In this document: positions 41,867-50,260 of the stretch, piece by piece
Layout: each line of letters begins with the position of its first letter
How positions within the stretch are numbered: position 1 is the stretch's first letter
Assembly: GCF_946221935.1 (NCBI RefSeq)
Contig: NZ_CAMIGN010000017.1
Location: 1-56,172 of the forward strand
Direction of reading: 5' to 3'
Length of the DNA stretch: 56,172 nucleotides
Source of the DNA: an uncultured Corynebacterium sp.
Lineage (GTDB): Bacteria > Actinomycetota > Actinomycetes > Mycobacteriales > Mycobacteriaceae
Program-made: the position numbers and the translations under genes
The notes under the pieces: generated by a model
What the model was told of the DNA's origin: nothing
The model's input: only the letters and a program-made list of their open reading frames with translations
Database searches by the model: none

Positions 41867-43513
41867 GTGGGCATTGGAAACGGACCGCTCATTGTGCAGT
41901 CGGATAAGACCGTGCTGCTGGAAATCGACCACGAACAGGCGCAGGAGGCGCGCACCGCGCTGGCACCATTCGCAGAGCTCGAGCGTGCACCCGAGCACGT
42001 GCACACCTACCGCATTACCCCGCTGGCGCTGTGGAATGCCCGTGCCGCCGGGCACGACGCGGAGCAGGTCATGGACGTGCTGGAAACCTACTCGCGGTTC
42101 CCGGTTCCCCAGCCACTGCTCATTGATATTGCAGACACAATGGATCGCTACGGGCGACTGAAACTTATCAAGCACCCGGCGCACGGGCTCGTGTTGGAGA
42201 CGACGGACAGGGCTGTGTTGACGGAGATCCGGCGTCACAAAAAGATCAAGCCGATGTTGGGCACAGCGATCGACGAAGACTCCGTGACTGTGCACCCTTC
42301 CGAACGTGGCAGGCTCAAGCAGGAACTGCTGAAGGTCGGCTGGCCCGCAGAGGACCTGGCGGGATACGTCGACGGCGAGGCGCACCCCATCGAGCTGTCG
42401 CAGGAACACGAAGAATGGCAGCTGCGGGATTATCAGGAGATGGCTGCGGAAAGCTTCTGGGAAGGTGGCTCCGGCGTGGTCGTCCTGCCGTGCGGCGCGG
42501 GCAAGACCATGGTCGGCGCAGCCTCCATGGCCAAGGCGAAAGCCACCACCTTGATCCTGGTGACTAACACCGTCGCGGGGCGGCAATGGAAGGATGAGCT
42601 CGTGCGCCGTACTTCCCTCACCGAGGAAGAAATCGGCGAGTACTCCGGCGAAAAGAAAGAGATCCGCCCCGTTACCATTGCCACCTACCAAGTGGTGACA
42701 CGCAAGTCGAAGGGCGAGTACCGGGCGCTGGAGCTGTTCGACTCCCGCGACTGGGGGCTCATTATCTACGACGAAGTACACCTGCTGCCCGCACCGGTGT
42801 TCCGAATGACTTCCGATCTGCAGTCTCGCCGCCGATTGGGACTGACCGCCACTCTGGTGCGTGAGGATGGGCGCGAAGGCGATGTATTTAGTCTGATCGG
42901 ACCGAAGCGCTACGACGCGCCGTGGAAGGACATCGAGGCACAAGGGTGGATTGCCCCTGCGGATTGCACTGAGGTACGCGTGCAGCTGACCGAGGCCGAG
43001 CGGATGGTTTACGCCACCGCCGAGCAATCCGACAAATACCGCCTGGCGGCCACCACGCCAACGAAGACAAAAGTGGTACGCAAGATCATGGAAATGCATC
43101 CGGACGAGCCCACCCTGATTATCGGCGCGTATATCGACCAGCTGGAGGAGATCGCTGGCGAGCTGGATGTACCTGTTATCGACGGCAAGACCGGCAACGC
43201 CAAACGCGAAAAGCTCTACCAGCAGTTCCGCGACGGTGAGCTACAAACTCTTGTGGTGTCCAAGGTGGCGAACTTCAGCATCGATCTGCCCGGTGCCTCG
43301 GTAGCCATTCAGATCTCCGGCACTTTCGGTTCTCGCCAGGAGGAGGCCCAGCGGCTGGGCCGTATTCTGCGTCCAAAGCCGGACGGTGGCGGGGCGTTTT
43401 TCTACTCCATCGTCGCCCGTGACACACTGGATGCGGACTACGCCGCGCACCGCCAGCGCTTCTTGGCTGAGCAGGGCTACGGCTACCGCATCGTCGATTC
43501 TTTCGACCTTTAA
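41867..43513 (+). CDS. XPB-type DNA repair helicase (full-length copy)
   Basis: A 548-residue superfamily 2 helicase from GTG 41867, preceded by aaaaagga; GTG 41855 is an alternative. An N-terminal XPB domain (GPLIVQSDKTVLLE, then ELERAPEHVHTYRITPLALW) is followed by Walker A LPCGAGKT (~206), DEVH (~301), LTATL, and helicase domain 2 ending in motif VI QRLGRILRP (~495). The length agrees with mycobacterial XPB (~549). The 5' 90 bases and upstream region seem foreign, the 3' part resident, with the 608-bp repeat between. The function is presumed DNA unwinding in repair. The copy is intact, so the insertion did not cost the cell this gene, but its promoter is new. Confidence 0.93.
   Translation: MGIGNGPLIVQSDKTVLLEIDHEQAQEARTALAPFAELERAPEHVHTYRITPLALWNARAAGHDAEQVMDVLETYSRFPVPQPLLIDIADTMDRYGRLKLIKHPAHGLVLETTDRAVLTEIRRHKKIKPMLGTAIDEDSVTVHPSERGRLKQELLKVGWPAEDLAGYVDGEAHPIELSQEHEEWQLRDYQEMAAESFWEGGSGVVVLPCGAGKTMVGAASMAKAKATTLILVTNTVAGRQWKDELVRRTSLTEEEIGEYSGEKKEIRPVTIATYQVVTRKSKGEYRALELFDSRDWGLIIYDEVHLLPAPVFRMTSDLQSRRRLGLTATLVREDGREGDVFSLIGPKRYDAPWKDIEAQGWIAPADCTEVRVQLTEAERMVYATAEQSDKYRLAATTPTKTKVVRKIMEMHPDEPTLIIGAYIDQLEEIAGELDVPVIDGKTGNAKREKLYQQFRDGELQTLVVSKVANFSIDLPGASVAIQISGTFGSRQEEAQRLGRILRPKPDGGGAFFYSIVARDTLDADYAAHRQRFLAEQGYGYRIVDSFDL
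41957..42564 (+). repeat. 608-bp perfect direct repeat, copy 2
   Basis: Second copy of the block at 36663-37270, inside the full-length xpb gene. Recombination between the copies would excise a 5294-bp circle and restore the original helicase gene pair. Confidence 0.97.
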
Positions 43514-43552
43514 AATTATCCCTGCCTTTAGACCGCCACGTTAAGGAGCCCC

Positions 43553-44245
43553 ATGTCCGCCGCCCAGCAACCGATGCAGGTTGACTTCCATTTTGATGTC
43601 GACGACGAATACGCCCGTAAGCACAATGAGTTTCTGCGCGATGCCAAGCGCATGCAGGTCTCGGCGGGCATTTTGGCGCTTGTGTTGGCCGTGATCGTGG
43701 CTGTTCTGCTGGTGACCGCTGGCACGCACTGGTGGGCAATCGCCATTAGCTTCGCTCTCGGTGTATTCGCACTGTTGTGCCTGGCGCTGATCCCGATCCT
43801 GCCGCGGAAGATGGGGTCGCCGCAGCAGTACTTCGACATGTATGACCTGGCTCCGGCGATGATTGCAGAGGTCAATGCACGGGATATGGTGCTGTTGATG
43901 CTGGTCGACGCCTCCGCAGATCCAGCGCGGACCGTCCCCGCTCTGGCCTATCGCACCGTCACCTCCATTCCGGGAGTTCCACGGGAGGTCGGCGCCAAAG
44001 TGCCGTCTATGGCGGTGACTGGCTACCGTCCTACGCGTGGCCCCAAGGTGTATGAGGAGATTTCCCCAATGCCGGTGGCATGGGGAACCGGGGATGCCAA
44101 GGTGTGGAAGCGTGCGGAGCGTGCCATCAGCACGAACCTGTGGAAGCGCCTGGAGGGATTGCTGGATCAGGTGGATAAGGCCAAGGCGGCTCCCCGCAGT
44201 GTCTATCTGCTCGACAATCCCGGCGATAAAAAGGCTAAAAACTAA
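43553..44245 (+). CDS. DUF3239 family membrane protein
   Basis: A 230-residue protein from ATG 43553 with aaggag 8 bases upstream. Two membrane helices (SAGILALVLAVIVAVLLVTA and AIAISFALGVFALLCLALIP) are followed by a soluble domain containing PQQYFDMYDLAPAMIAEVNA and a conserved AYRTVTSIPGVPREVGAKVP. This fits the corynebacterial DUF3239 family; function unknown. It follows xpb by 39 bp and is probably read with it. The C-terminus is basic (NPGDKKAKN). Confidence 0.8.
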   Translation: MSAAQQPMQVDFHFDVDDEYARKHNEFLRDAKRMQVSAGILALVLAVIVAVLLVTAGTHWWAIAISFALGVFALLCLALIPILPRKMGSPQQYFDMYDLAPAMIAEVNARDMVLLMLVDASADPARTVPALAYRTVTSIPGVPREVGAKVPSMAVTGYRPTRGPKVYEEISPMPVAWGTGDAKVWKRAERAISTNLWKRLEGLLDQVDKAKAAPRSVYLLDNPGDKKAKN

Positions 44246-44279
44246 CGTAGATCACGATTGCGAAAACCGGGTGATTGAT

Positions 44280-44308
44280 TTCACAATGGTTGCGTAGGTC
44301 ACTACACT
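44280..44308 (+). promoter_or_regulatory. predicted promoter of the 5-oxoproline operon
   Basis: A TTCACA element at 44280-44285 and TACACT at 44303-44308 with 17-bp spacing. The inferred transcription start near 44315 would put the palindrome 44318-44330 right at the start of the transcript, ideal for repression. Confidence 0.55.
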
Positions 44309-44317
44309 GGCACGCAC

Positions 44318-44330
44318 ATTGTTGAACAAT
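44318..44330. promoter_or_regulatory. GntR-type operator candidate (pxp operon)
   Basis: attgttgaacaat is a perfect 6-1-6 palindrome just downstream of the predicted -10. Twelve of its bases (attgttgaacaa) recur upstream of the NRAMP-like gene at 51532-51543. The GntR/FCD protein encoded in the cluster is the natural candidate to bind both; this is inference. Confidence 0.65.
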
Positions 44331-44382
44331 CCGGCCGGCGGTGCGGAAAGCGGCACCGCTTGCCATACAAGGAGTCGATCAC

Positions 44383-45159
44383 ATGTCCACCTCCCGCAAC
44401 CCGATTTCCATCGACCTCAACGCTGACCTCGGCGAAACGACCGGTGGCAACCCGGTCAGCGACGATGCAGCAATGGTGGCCATCGTCTCTAGCGCCAACG
44501 TCGCCTGTGGATTCCACGCTGGCGACCCACATGCCATTTCCTCCACCCTCGCCGCCGCTGCCGAAAACAACGTGACCATCGGCGCCCATGTGGGCTACAA
44601 CGATGTAGCTGGCTTCGGCCGCCGCTTCATCGACTACTCCCCCGCGGAGTTGGCCGACGAGGTGCTCTACCAAATCGGTGCTCTCGACGCGCTCGCCAAG
44701 GCTCGGGGCACGCAGGTGCGCTACGTAAAGCCCCACGGCGCGATGTACAACACAATCGTCCACCACGAGGCACAGGCAAAAGCCGTCATCGAGGGAATCA
44801 AGGCTTTTGGAGCAGATCTTCCCGTGATGTTGCTGCCAGGAGCCGTAGCCGCCACATACGCAGAACGGGCCGGCCTCCGCGTAATCAACGAGGTCTTCGC
44901 CGACCGCGCCTACAACCCAGACGGCACATTGGTATCCCGTCGCGAAGCCGGCGCAGTACTACACGACCCGGATACCGTCGCCGACCGCGTTGTCCGCATG
45001 GCGCAGGAAGGCACCATCGAGGCCATCGACGGCACCACCATCCGCACGGCAGCGGATTCAGTGTGCGTCCACGGTGATTCACCCGGCGCGGTCGCCATGG
45101 CAGAGCGCATCGCCGCAGAACTGAAGGCCAACGACATCACTATCGGGAGCTTCCTGTGA
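44383..45159 (+). CDS. pxpA: 5-oxoprolinase subunit A (LamB/YcsF family)
   Basis: A 258-residue protein from ATG 44383, with aaggag 10 bases upstream. The family signature IDLNADLGETTG opens it, followed by SSANVACGFHAGDP, GAHVGYNDVAGFGRR and RYVKPHGAMYNTI, and VHGDSPGAVAMAERI near the end. PxpA with PxpB and PxpC forms the ATP-dependent prokaryotic 5-oxoprolinase that opens pyroglutamate to glutamate. The next gene overlaps it by 4 bp (GTGA). First gene of a four-gene unit behind the predicted operator. Confidence 0.95.
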   Translation: MSTSRNPISIDLNADLGETTGGNPVSDDAAMVAIVSSANVACGFHAGDPHAISSTLAAAAENNVTIGAHVGYNDVAGFGRRFIDYSPAELADEVLYQIGALDALAKARGTQVRYVKPHGAMYNTIVHHEAQAKAVIEGIKAFGADLPVMLLPGAVAATYAERAGLRVINEVFADRAYNPDGTLVSRREAGAVLHDPDTVADRVVRMAQEGTIEAIDGTTIRTAADSVCVHGDSPGAVAMAERIAAELKANDITIGSFL

Positions 45160-46841
45160 GCCACACCGTTTCCCCCGTCGGCACCCGCGCCGTCATCGTA
45201 GATCTACCCGACCTCGCCACAGTCATGGCTTGGCACGCATCACTTGTCGCCAGCCCCCTGCCCGGGCAGGTCGAAGCTATCGCCGCAGCGCGCACTGTAC
45301 TGGTTTGTTTCGACGCCCACTCCTCCGCCATCGCAGGCCTGAAGGCACTGCGCGACTTCCGTCCGCAGAGCTCCGCCGAGACCACCCCGCGAGAGGTCAC
45401 CATCGACGTCATCTACGACGGCGAGGACTTGGCGGATGTCGCAGAACTGATGGGCATTTCCACCGAAGAATTGATCGACCGCCACACGCAGCAAAAGTGG
45501 CTGGCAGCTTTCGGCGGTTTTGCTCCCGGTTTCACCTATTGTGTGCCTGCAGAAGACGATCATTCCTACACCTGGGATGTTGCCCGTCGCAGTTCCCCGC
45601 GCACAGCGGTTCCCGCCGGCGCCGTGGGTCTGGCGGGACAGTTCTCCGCCGTATATCCCCGCACCTCCCCTGGCGGGTGGCAGTTGCTGGGGCACACGAC
45701 CCAGCCAATGTGGGATACGCACGCCGAGCAGCCCGCCCTGCTGCAGCCTGGCGATACTGTCCGCTACCGCCAGGTGCGCGAATCCATCAATGTGGAAGCA
45801 GGTGTTGATACCACGTCCAGCGATGCACACGCTGGCGCCGTAAAGGACGCGTCCACGAGCGCGGGCGTAGGGGCGCCACAAAGCAACAAACCTCACGTGC
45901 CCGTCCGGCCGAGCCTTAAGGTTCTCGACGCTGGATTGCAGACACTCTTCCAGGACACCGGTCGTGCGGGCTACGGCGACATTGGCGTGAACAGCTCCGG
46001 TGCGATCGACCGGGCAAGCGCCTGGGCCGCGAACGATGTGGTCGGCAATTCATCGACGGCAACGGTGCTTGAAAATATCGGCGGCTTGGAGCTAGAGGCT
46101 CTGGTGGATACCGCGGTCTGCGTCACGGGTGCACGGGCACAGGTATCAATCGACCGTAAGACTTTCGAACTCGGTGCCCCCGTACAGGTCAAGGCAGGCC
46201 AAACGCTGAAGATCGAACCCGTTGGCGGCAAGGGCAATGGTCTGCGCAACTACATTGCAGTACGCGGCGGACTAATCACAGACCAGGTGCTGGGTTCCAG
46301 CGCAACCGACATTCTCTCGGGCTTGGGACCACAGCCCGTAGCTACTGGTGATGTACTAAAGGCAGGACGTCGAACCGCACAGGCTTCCGTCGGTACGACC
46401 ACAACCAACCCCTTCGACGGCAGCAATGTCTTGCGCTGCGTGGCCGGCCCGCGCGCTGACTGGTTCAGTGACGAGGAGCTGCAGCGATTCACCGAGATCG
46501 AGTGGATCGTTACGGGACAGTCGAACCGCGTCGGGCTCCGCCTGGCACTGCCGGAGGGCAGCGAGGGCAGCCCCACCCCTACGCCTCTGCAGCGGAGCCG
46601 CGACGGAGAACTCGCCAGTGAGGGCATGGTCACGGGCAGCATCCAGGTACCTCCGAACGGTCTGCCCGTAGTGTTTATGGCGGACCACCCGGTAACTGGC
46701 GGCTACCCTGTCATCGCAACCGTCGTCGACAAGGATCTTGACAAGGCTGGTCAGCTTGCGCCAGGCGACACAGTGCGTTTCGAGCTTATGGAGTTCGATC
46801 AGCAGGCACAGCAGTCACAGCAGGCGCCGCAACCACAATAA
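45156..46841 (+). CDS. fused 5-oxoprolinase subunits B and C (KipI-KipA)
   Basis: A 561-residue fusion starting at GTG 45156 inside the pxpA stop. Residues ~1-210 are the PxpB/KipI part (HTQQKWLAAFGGFAPGFTYC, then RRSSPRTAVPAGAVGLAGQF). A ~40-residue Ser/Thr/Ala-rich linker follows, then the PxpC/KipA part from ~250 (LKVLDAGLQTLFQDTGRAGY to the end), with GGYPVIATVVDKDLDKAGQL. In E. coli and Bacillus these are separate proteins. The C-terminal tail (QQAQQSQQAPQPQ) is Gln-rich. The same two domains also occur in urea amidolyase as AHS1/AHS2. Confidence 0.93.
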   Translation: MSHTVSPVGTRAVIVDLPDLATVMAWHASLVASPLPGQVEAIAAARTVLVCFDAHSSAIAGLKALRDFRPQSSAETTPREVTIDVIYDGEDLADVAELMGISTEELIDRHTQQKWLAAFGGFAPGFTYCVPAEDDHSYTWDVARRSSPRTAVPAGAVGLAGQFSAVYPRTSPGGWQLLGHTTQPMWDTHAEQPALLQPGDTVRYRQVRESINVEAGVDTTSSDAHAGAVKDASTSAGVGAPQSNKPHVPVRPSLKVLDAGLQTLFQDTGRAGYGDIGVNSSGAIDRASAWAANDVVGNSSTATVLENIGGLELEALVDTAVCVTGARAQVSIDRKTFELGAPVQVKAGQTLKIEPVGGKGNGLRNYIAVRGGLITDQVLGSSATDILSGLGPQPVATGDVLKAGRRTAQASVGTTTTNPFDGSNVLRCVAGPRADWFSDEELQRFTEIEWIVTGQSNRVGLRLALPEGSEGSPTPTPLQRSRDGELASEGMVTGSIQVPPNGLPVVFMADHPVTGGYPVIATVVDKDLDKAGQLAPGDTVRFELMEFDQQAQQSQQAPQPQ

Positions 46842-46890
46842 GACACCCGACACAACACCTAAGAACGCTAAAGGAAACAAGGAACAACCA

Positions 46891-48693
46891 ATGAGCCAAG
46901 ATACCTTCCCACTGCAGACAGTCCTCATCGCCAACCGCGGTGAAATCGCGATTCGCATCGCACGTGCCGCTCGCGATCTGGGCATCCGTTCCATCGCTGT
47001 CGTTTCCGAGGCAGACGTGGACAACCTGCACGCAAAGATCGCCGACGAGGCCTACACCCTGCCTGGCAATACCGCCGCTGAAACCTATATGAATATCCCG
47101 GCTCTACTGGACATCGCTCTGCGCGCCGGCGCGGACTGCGTACATCCCGGCTATGGTTTCCTCTCCGAGAATGCAGACTTCGCTCGTGCCGTCACTGAAG
47201 CCGGCCTGACCTGGGTTGGCCCGGCGCCGGAAGCCATCGAGACCTTGGGCAACAAGGTCGCCGCGCGCGCCTTGGCCACCGAGGTTGGAGCCCCGCTGGC
47301 TCCCGGCACTCCGGACCCGATCCCGAACTGGGAGCAGGCCCGCGACTTCGCAGACCAGCACGGCATGCCTATCGCGATTAAGGCTGCCTTCGGCGGCGGT
47401 GGCCGTGGCCTGAAGGTCGTCCACGACTACAACGACATCGAAGCTGCGTTTGAGTCCGCAGGCCGCGAGGCCAAGGCGGCATTTGGTCGTGGCGAATGCT
47501 ACGTGGAGAAGTTCTTGACCAAGCCCCGCCACGTCGAGGCGCAGGTACTGGCCGATACGCACGGCAACGTGCGTGTCATCGGCACGCGTGACTGCTCGGT
47601 GCAGCGTCGCTTCCAGAAGCTGGTCGAAGAGGCTCCGGCTCCGTTCCTCACCGACAAGCAGCGCAATGACATCATCGAGGGCTCCCGCGACATTTGCCAG
47701 GCCGCGAACTACACGGGCGCAGGCACGGTGGAATTCATTGTCGCCGAGGATGGCACCGTTAGCTTCTTGGAGGTCAATACTCGCGTGCAGGTCGAGCACC
47801 CAGTCACCGAAGCCGTGACCGGTGTGGACATTGTCGGCGAGCAGTTCCGCATTGCCGCAGGCCTGCCGCTGAGCTTCGATGAGGATCCAGCTAGCGATGG
47901 CCATGCCTTCGAGTTCCGTATCAATGCAGAGGATGCCGCCAACGGCTTCGTCCCTTCCCCTGGTACTGTTACCCAGTTCGAGATCCCAACTGGTCCTGGT
48001 ATTCGTGTGGATGCCGGTGTGCGCGCTGGCTCCACGATTCCCGGTTTCTACGATTCGCTGATGGCCAAACTCATCGTCAAGGGGCCGAACCGTGAGGTCG
48101 CGCTGCGCCGCGCCCAGGCCGCACTGGCTGAGATGCGTATCCAGGGTGTACGCACGGTATTGCCGTTCCACAAGGACATCGTGACCCACCCTGCGTTTTG
48201 CGGCGATGATCTGCACGTATACACCGACTGGGTGGACAAGGAGTACGAGCCGGGCATCGGCGCTGGCTACGCAGGCTCTTCCCCCGAGGACGTCGAGGAT
48301 GCGTACACGGAGCGCACCACCCTTACCTTAGAAATCGATGGTCGCCTACACCGCGTGAGCGTTCCTTCCTCCTTCGGCGTTGCTGCTACCCCTTCGGCTG
48401 GTGCTGACGCCACCTCGACCTCTTCCGCTGCTGGTTCCAACGCTGGCGCTGACAAGTCCGGGGCAGGCGCTTCTACTGCCGGCAACGCGGTGGAGTGCCC
48501 CTACACTGGTGTGCTGGTGAAGTGGCAGGTTGCCGATGGCGATTCGGTGGAGGTCGGTCAGCCGATCGCGACGATCGAGGCGATGAAGATGGAATCCACG
48601 GTGGAGGCTAAAACATCTGGCACCATCACTCTGGCGAGCCTCAACCCGGGCGACAATGTGTCCAAGGGCGACGCGCTGGGCCACATCGCTTAA
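46891..48693 (+). CDS. biotin carboxylase/BCCP fusion in the 5-oxoproline operon
   Basis: A 600-residue acyl-CoA carboxylase alpha-type protein from ATG 46891 (aaggaacaa upstream; an earlier frame start would overlap pxpBC). Biotin carboxylase domain: VLIANRGEIAIRIARAARDL, HPGYGFLSENADFARAV, ATP-grasp loop AAFGGGGRGLKVV and EVNTRVQVEHPVTEAVTG. A Ser/Ala/Gly-rich linker leads to a biotinyl domain with EAMKME (Lys566). No carboxyltransferase gene is nearby. The 49-bp gap places it in the pxp operon. A partner elsewhere in the genome is possible; a role with the oxoprolinase is a guess. Confidence 0.93.
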   Translation: MSQDTFPLQTVLIANRGEIAIRIARAARDLGIRSIAVVSEADVDNLHAKIADEAYTLPGNTAAETYMNIPALLDIALRAGADCVHPGYGFLSENADFARAVTEAGLTWVGPAPEAIETLGNKVAARALATEVGAPLAPGTPDPIPNWEQARDFADQHGMPIAIKAAFGGGGRGLKVVHDYNDIEAAFESAGREAKAAFGRGECYVEKFLTKPRHVEAQVLADTHGNVRVIGTRDCSVQRRFQKLVEEAPAPFLTDKQRNDIIEGSRDICQAANYTGAGTVEFIVAEDGTVSFLEVNTRVQVEHPVTEAVTGVDIVGEQFRIAAGLPLSFDEDPASDGHAFEFRINAEDAANGFVPSPGTVTQFEIPTGPGIRVDAGVRAGSTIPGFYDSLMAKLIVKGPNREVALRRAQAALAEMRIQGVRTVLPFHKDIVTHPAFCGDDLHVYTDWVDKEYEPGIGAGYAGSSPEDVEDAYTERTTLTLEIDGRLHRVSVPSSFGVAATPSAGADATSTSSAAGSNAGADKSGAGASTAGNAVECPYTGVLVKWQVADGDSVEVGQPIATIEAMKMESTVEAKTSGTITLASLNPGDNVSKGDALGHIA

Positions 48694-48727
48694 TCTTGAG
48701 CACCGTTGCGTAATAGGCTGTAGTGCT

Positions 48728-49372
48728 ATGCACTCCCAGTCAGCTATTGCGCACTCTCGCCTCCTCGACGGCATCGCCTCCGGGACTTATGCTCCCGGCG
48801 AAAAGCTGAACGAGGTGAATGTGGCTCAAACACTGGGAATCTCCCGTAATACCTTGCGGGAGATATTCGCCACCCTGGTTTCGGAGGGGCTGCTGGAGCG
48901 GATCCCCAACCGGGGTGTTTTTATTGTGGAACCCACCCGCGAAGATCTGCGTGACATGTACGCCAGTCGCCTGGTGTTGGAACCGGGTGCCCTCTTGTGG
49001 GGAGCACGACAAGGGCTACAGAAGCTGGAGGGCATCGTATCCACGGCGGAAAAGCTACGAGATTCCACTGGCCGGGATGCCTCTGATGACGATATCCGCG
49101 CGATTGCAGATGCAAACCAGGCGTTTCACCGTGCGATCGTGGTCAGCGCGGGGTCGGAAGGGCTCAATCAGACGATGGATCGTATTTTGGCTCAGATGCG
49201 CTTGGGTTTTGTGCGCGCTAACCGACTGAATCACCAGTTCCATGTGGAGTTCATCGCCCAGAACCGAGCCGTAACGGATCTGATTGCGGAGAAGCGCTGG
49301 GAACTTGCAGCTAACCAGTTAGCTGGTTCCCTGCAGCACACGCATGACAATATCGATCGCTACTTCGGCTAG
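48728..49372 (+). CDS. GntR/FCD-family regulator of the 5-oxoproline cluster
   Basis: A 214-residue GntR-type factor. The ATG at 48728 (MHSQSAIAHSRLLDG) is chosen over an earlier in-frame start that would lie within the previous stop region. Winged helix GTYAPGEKLNEVNVAQTLGI, then SRNTLREIFATLVSEGLLER, with FCD effector domain from ~75 (DANQAFHRAIVVSAGSEGLN provides metal/ligand His). Last gene of the pxp unit, 34 bp after the carboxylase. It likely binds the attgttgaacaa motif at both promoters and responds to a pathway acid such as pyroglutamate. In Bacillus the regulator at this place is IclR-type KipR. Confidence 0.88.
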   Translation: MHSQSAIAHSRLLDGIASGTYAPGEKLNEVNVAQTLGISRNTLREIFATLVSEGLLERIPNRGVFIVEPTREDLRDMYASRLVLEPGALLWGARQGLQKLEGIVSTAEKLRDSTGRDASDDDIRAIADANQAFHRAIVVSAGSEGLNQTMDRILAQMRLGFVRANRLNHQFHVEFIAQNRAVTDLIAEKRWELAANQLAGSLQHTHDNIDRYFG

Positions 49373-49436
49373 TTTGCTGTGCCGGAGTTATAAGGCTTGA
49401 GGGTGATAAGGCTTGAGGGTCGAGTCCCCATAACGA

Positions 49437-50237
49437 TCAGGGCACCTGATACTGCACGTCGCGTGCATCGGTAATCAGCATGTGGCCCGGTGCATGGCAA
49501 ATAGCGAACTCCGGCTGGGACTCCATCACCACCGATTGCGGGGTCACTCCACATGCCCAAAACACCGGAATTGTGCCCGCAGGAATATCCACGGATTCGC
49601 CAAAGTCGGGTTGATCCAGGTTCTCGATGCCGATTGCGGTCGGGTCGCCCACATGTACCGGAGCGCCGTGCACTGCCGGGTAACGCGAGGTGATCCGCAC
49701 CGCATCGGCCACCTGGGAGGCGGGAATTGGTCGCATAGATACAACCATCGGCCCGGAAAACACTCCCGCAGGGGTGGTCTCAATATTCGTCCGATACATG
49801 GGCACGTTCCGCCCTTGGGCGATGTGTTCTACTGGCACATTGTTATCCAGCAGTGCTGCTTCGAAGGTAAAGGAGCAGCCGATAATGAAGCTCACCAGGT
49901 CATCGCGCCACACGTCACGCACGTCCGGAACCTCCGCTTCCAGCTGCCCATCGCGGTATACGCGGTACAACGGAATATCGCTGCGGATATCGCCATCCAC
50001 CAGCAGTTCGGAGGAGACCTGTCCAGCCTCTAGCACTCCGAGCAGCGGGCAGGGCTTGGGATTGCGCTGAGCAAAGAGGAGGAAGTCGAATGCCTGTTGC
50101 TGCGGCAATGTGATCAGATTTGCCTGCGCGTAGCCCCGTGAGTAGCCGGAGGTGTGTGTCACAGTGCCCCCGCGGAAGATCTCACGCGCCTGTCGTGGTG
50201 AGAGCACTCCAGGATTCTGGAATGTCTGCACTTCCAC
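49437..50237 (-). CDS. D-glutamate cyclase-like protein (DUF1445/YcsI family)
   Basis: A 266-residue protein of the YcsI/DUF1445 family. Start is GTG 50237 or GTG 50231, both just after aaggaaagggga. A longer frame would overlap the transporter gene by 40 bp. Family segments are FLLFAQRNPKPCPLLGVLEA, DDLVSFIIGCSFTFEAALLD, and the C-terminal PVFWACGVTPQSVVME. The mammalian homologue's domain makes 5-oxo-D-proline from D-glutamate reversibly, which joins well with a 5-oxoprolinase. It is 23 bp downstream of the NRAMP-like gene on the same strand. Confidence 0.88.
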   Translation of the reverse strand: MEVQTFQNPGVLSPRQAREIFRGGTVTHTSGYSRGYAQANLITLPQQQAFDFLLFAQRNPKPCPLLGVLEAGQVSSELLVDGDIRSDIPLYRVYRDGQLEAEVPDVRDVWRDDLVSFIIGCSFTFEAALLDNNVPVEHIAQGRNVPMYRTNIETTPAGVFSGPMVVSMRPIPASQVADAVRITSRYPAVHGAPVHVGDPTAIGIENLDQPDFGESVDIPAGTIPVFWACGVTPQSVVMESQPEFAICHAPGHMLITDARDVQYQVP

Positions 50238-50260
50238 TCCCCTTTCCTTCGATAAACGTC

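Larger units (their letters stand above)
36663..41956. mobile_element. inferred integrated 5294-bp circular segment carrying pbp, bla-like and lysR genes
   Basis: One repeat period (5294 bp) of the duplicated structure. Its order is xpb fragment, short-homology join to a foreign helicase-associated C-terminus, pbp, beta-lactamase-like gene, lysR, then the start of a foreign xpb. This is exactly what single-crossover integration of a circle into xpb gives. There is no transposase, integrase or terminal inverted repeat. The three resistance-type genes are AT-rich (roughly 40-57% GC in lines counted) while the foreign helicase pieces are GC-rich. The structure is direct from sequence; the circle is inference. 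Confidence 0.7.

Noticed and set aside
41753..43099. A minus-strand open frame continuing the lysR frame for another ~450 codons upstream
   Set aside because: It is antisense to the XPB gene in high-GC DNA; LysR homology starts cleanly at 41752/41764 and the upstream translation has no recognisable domain.
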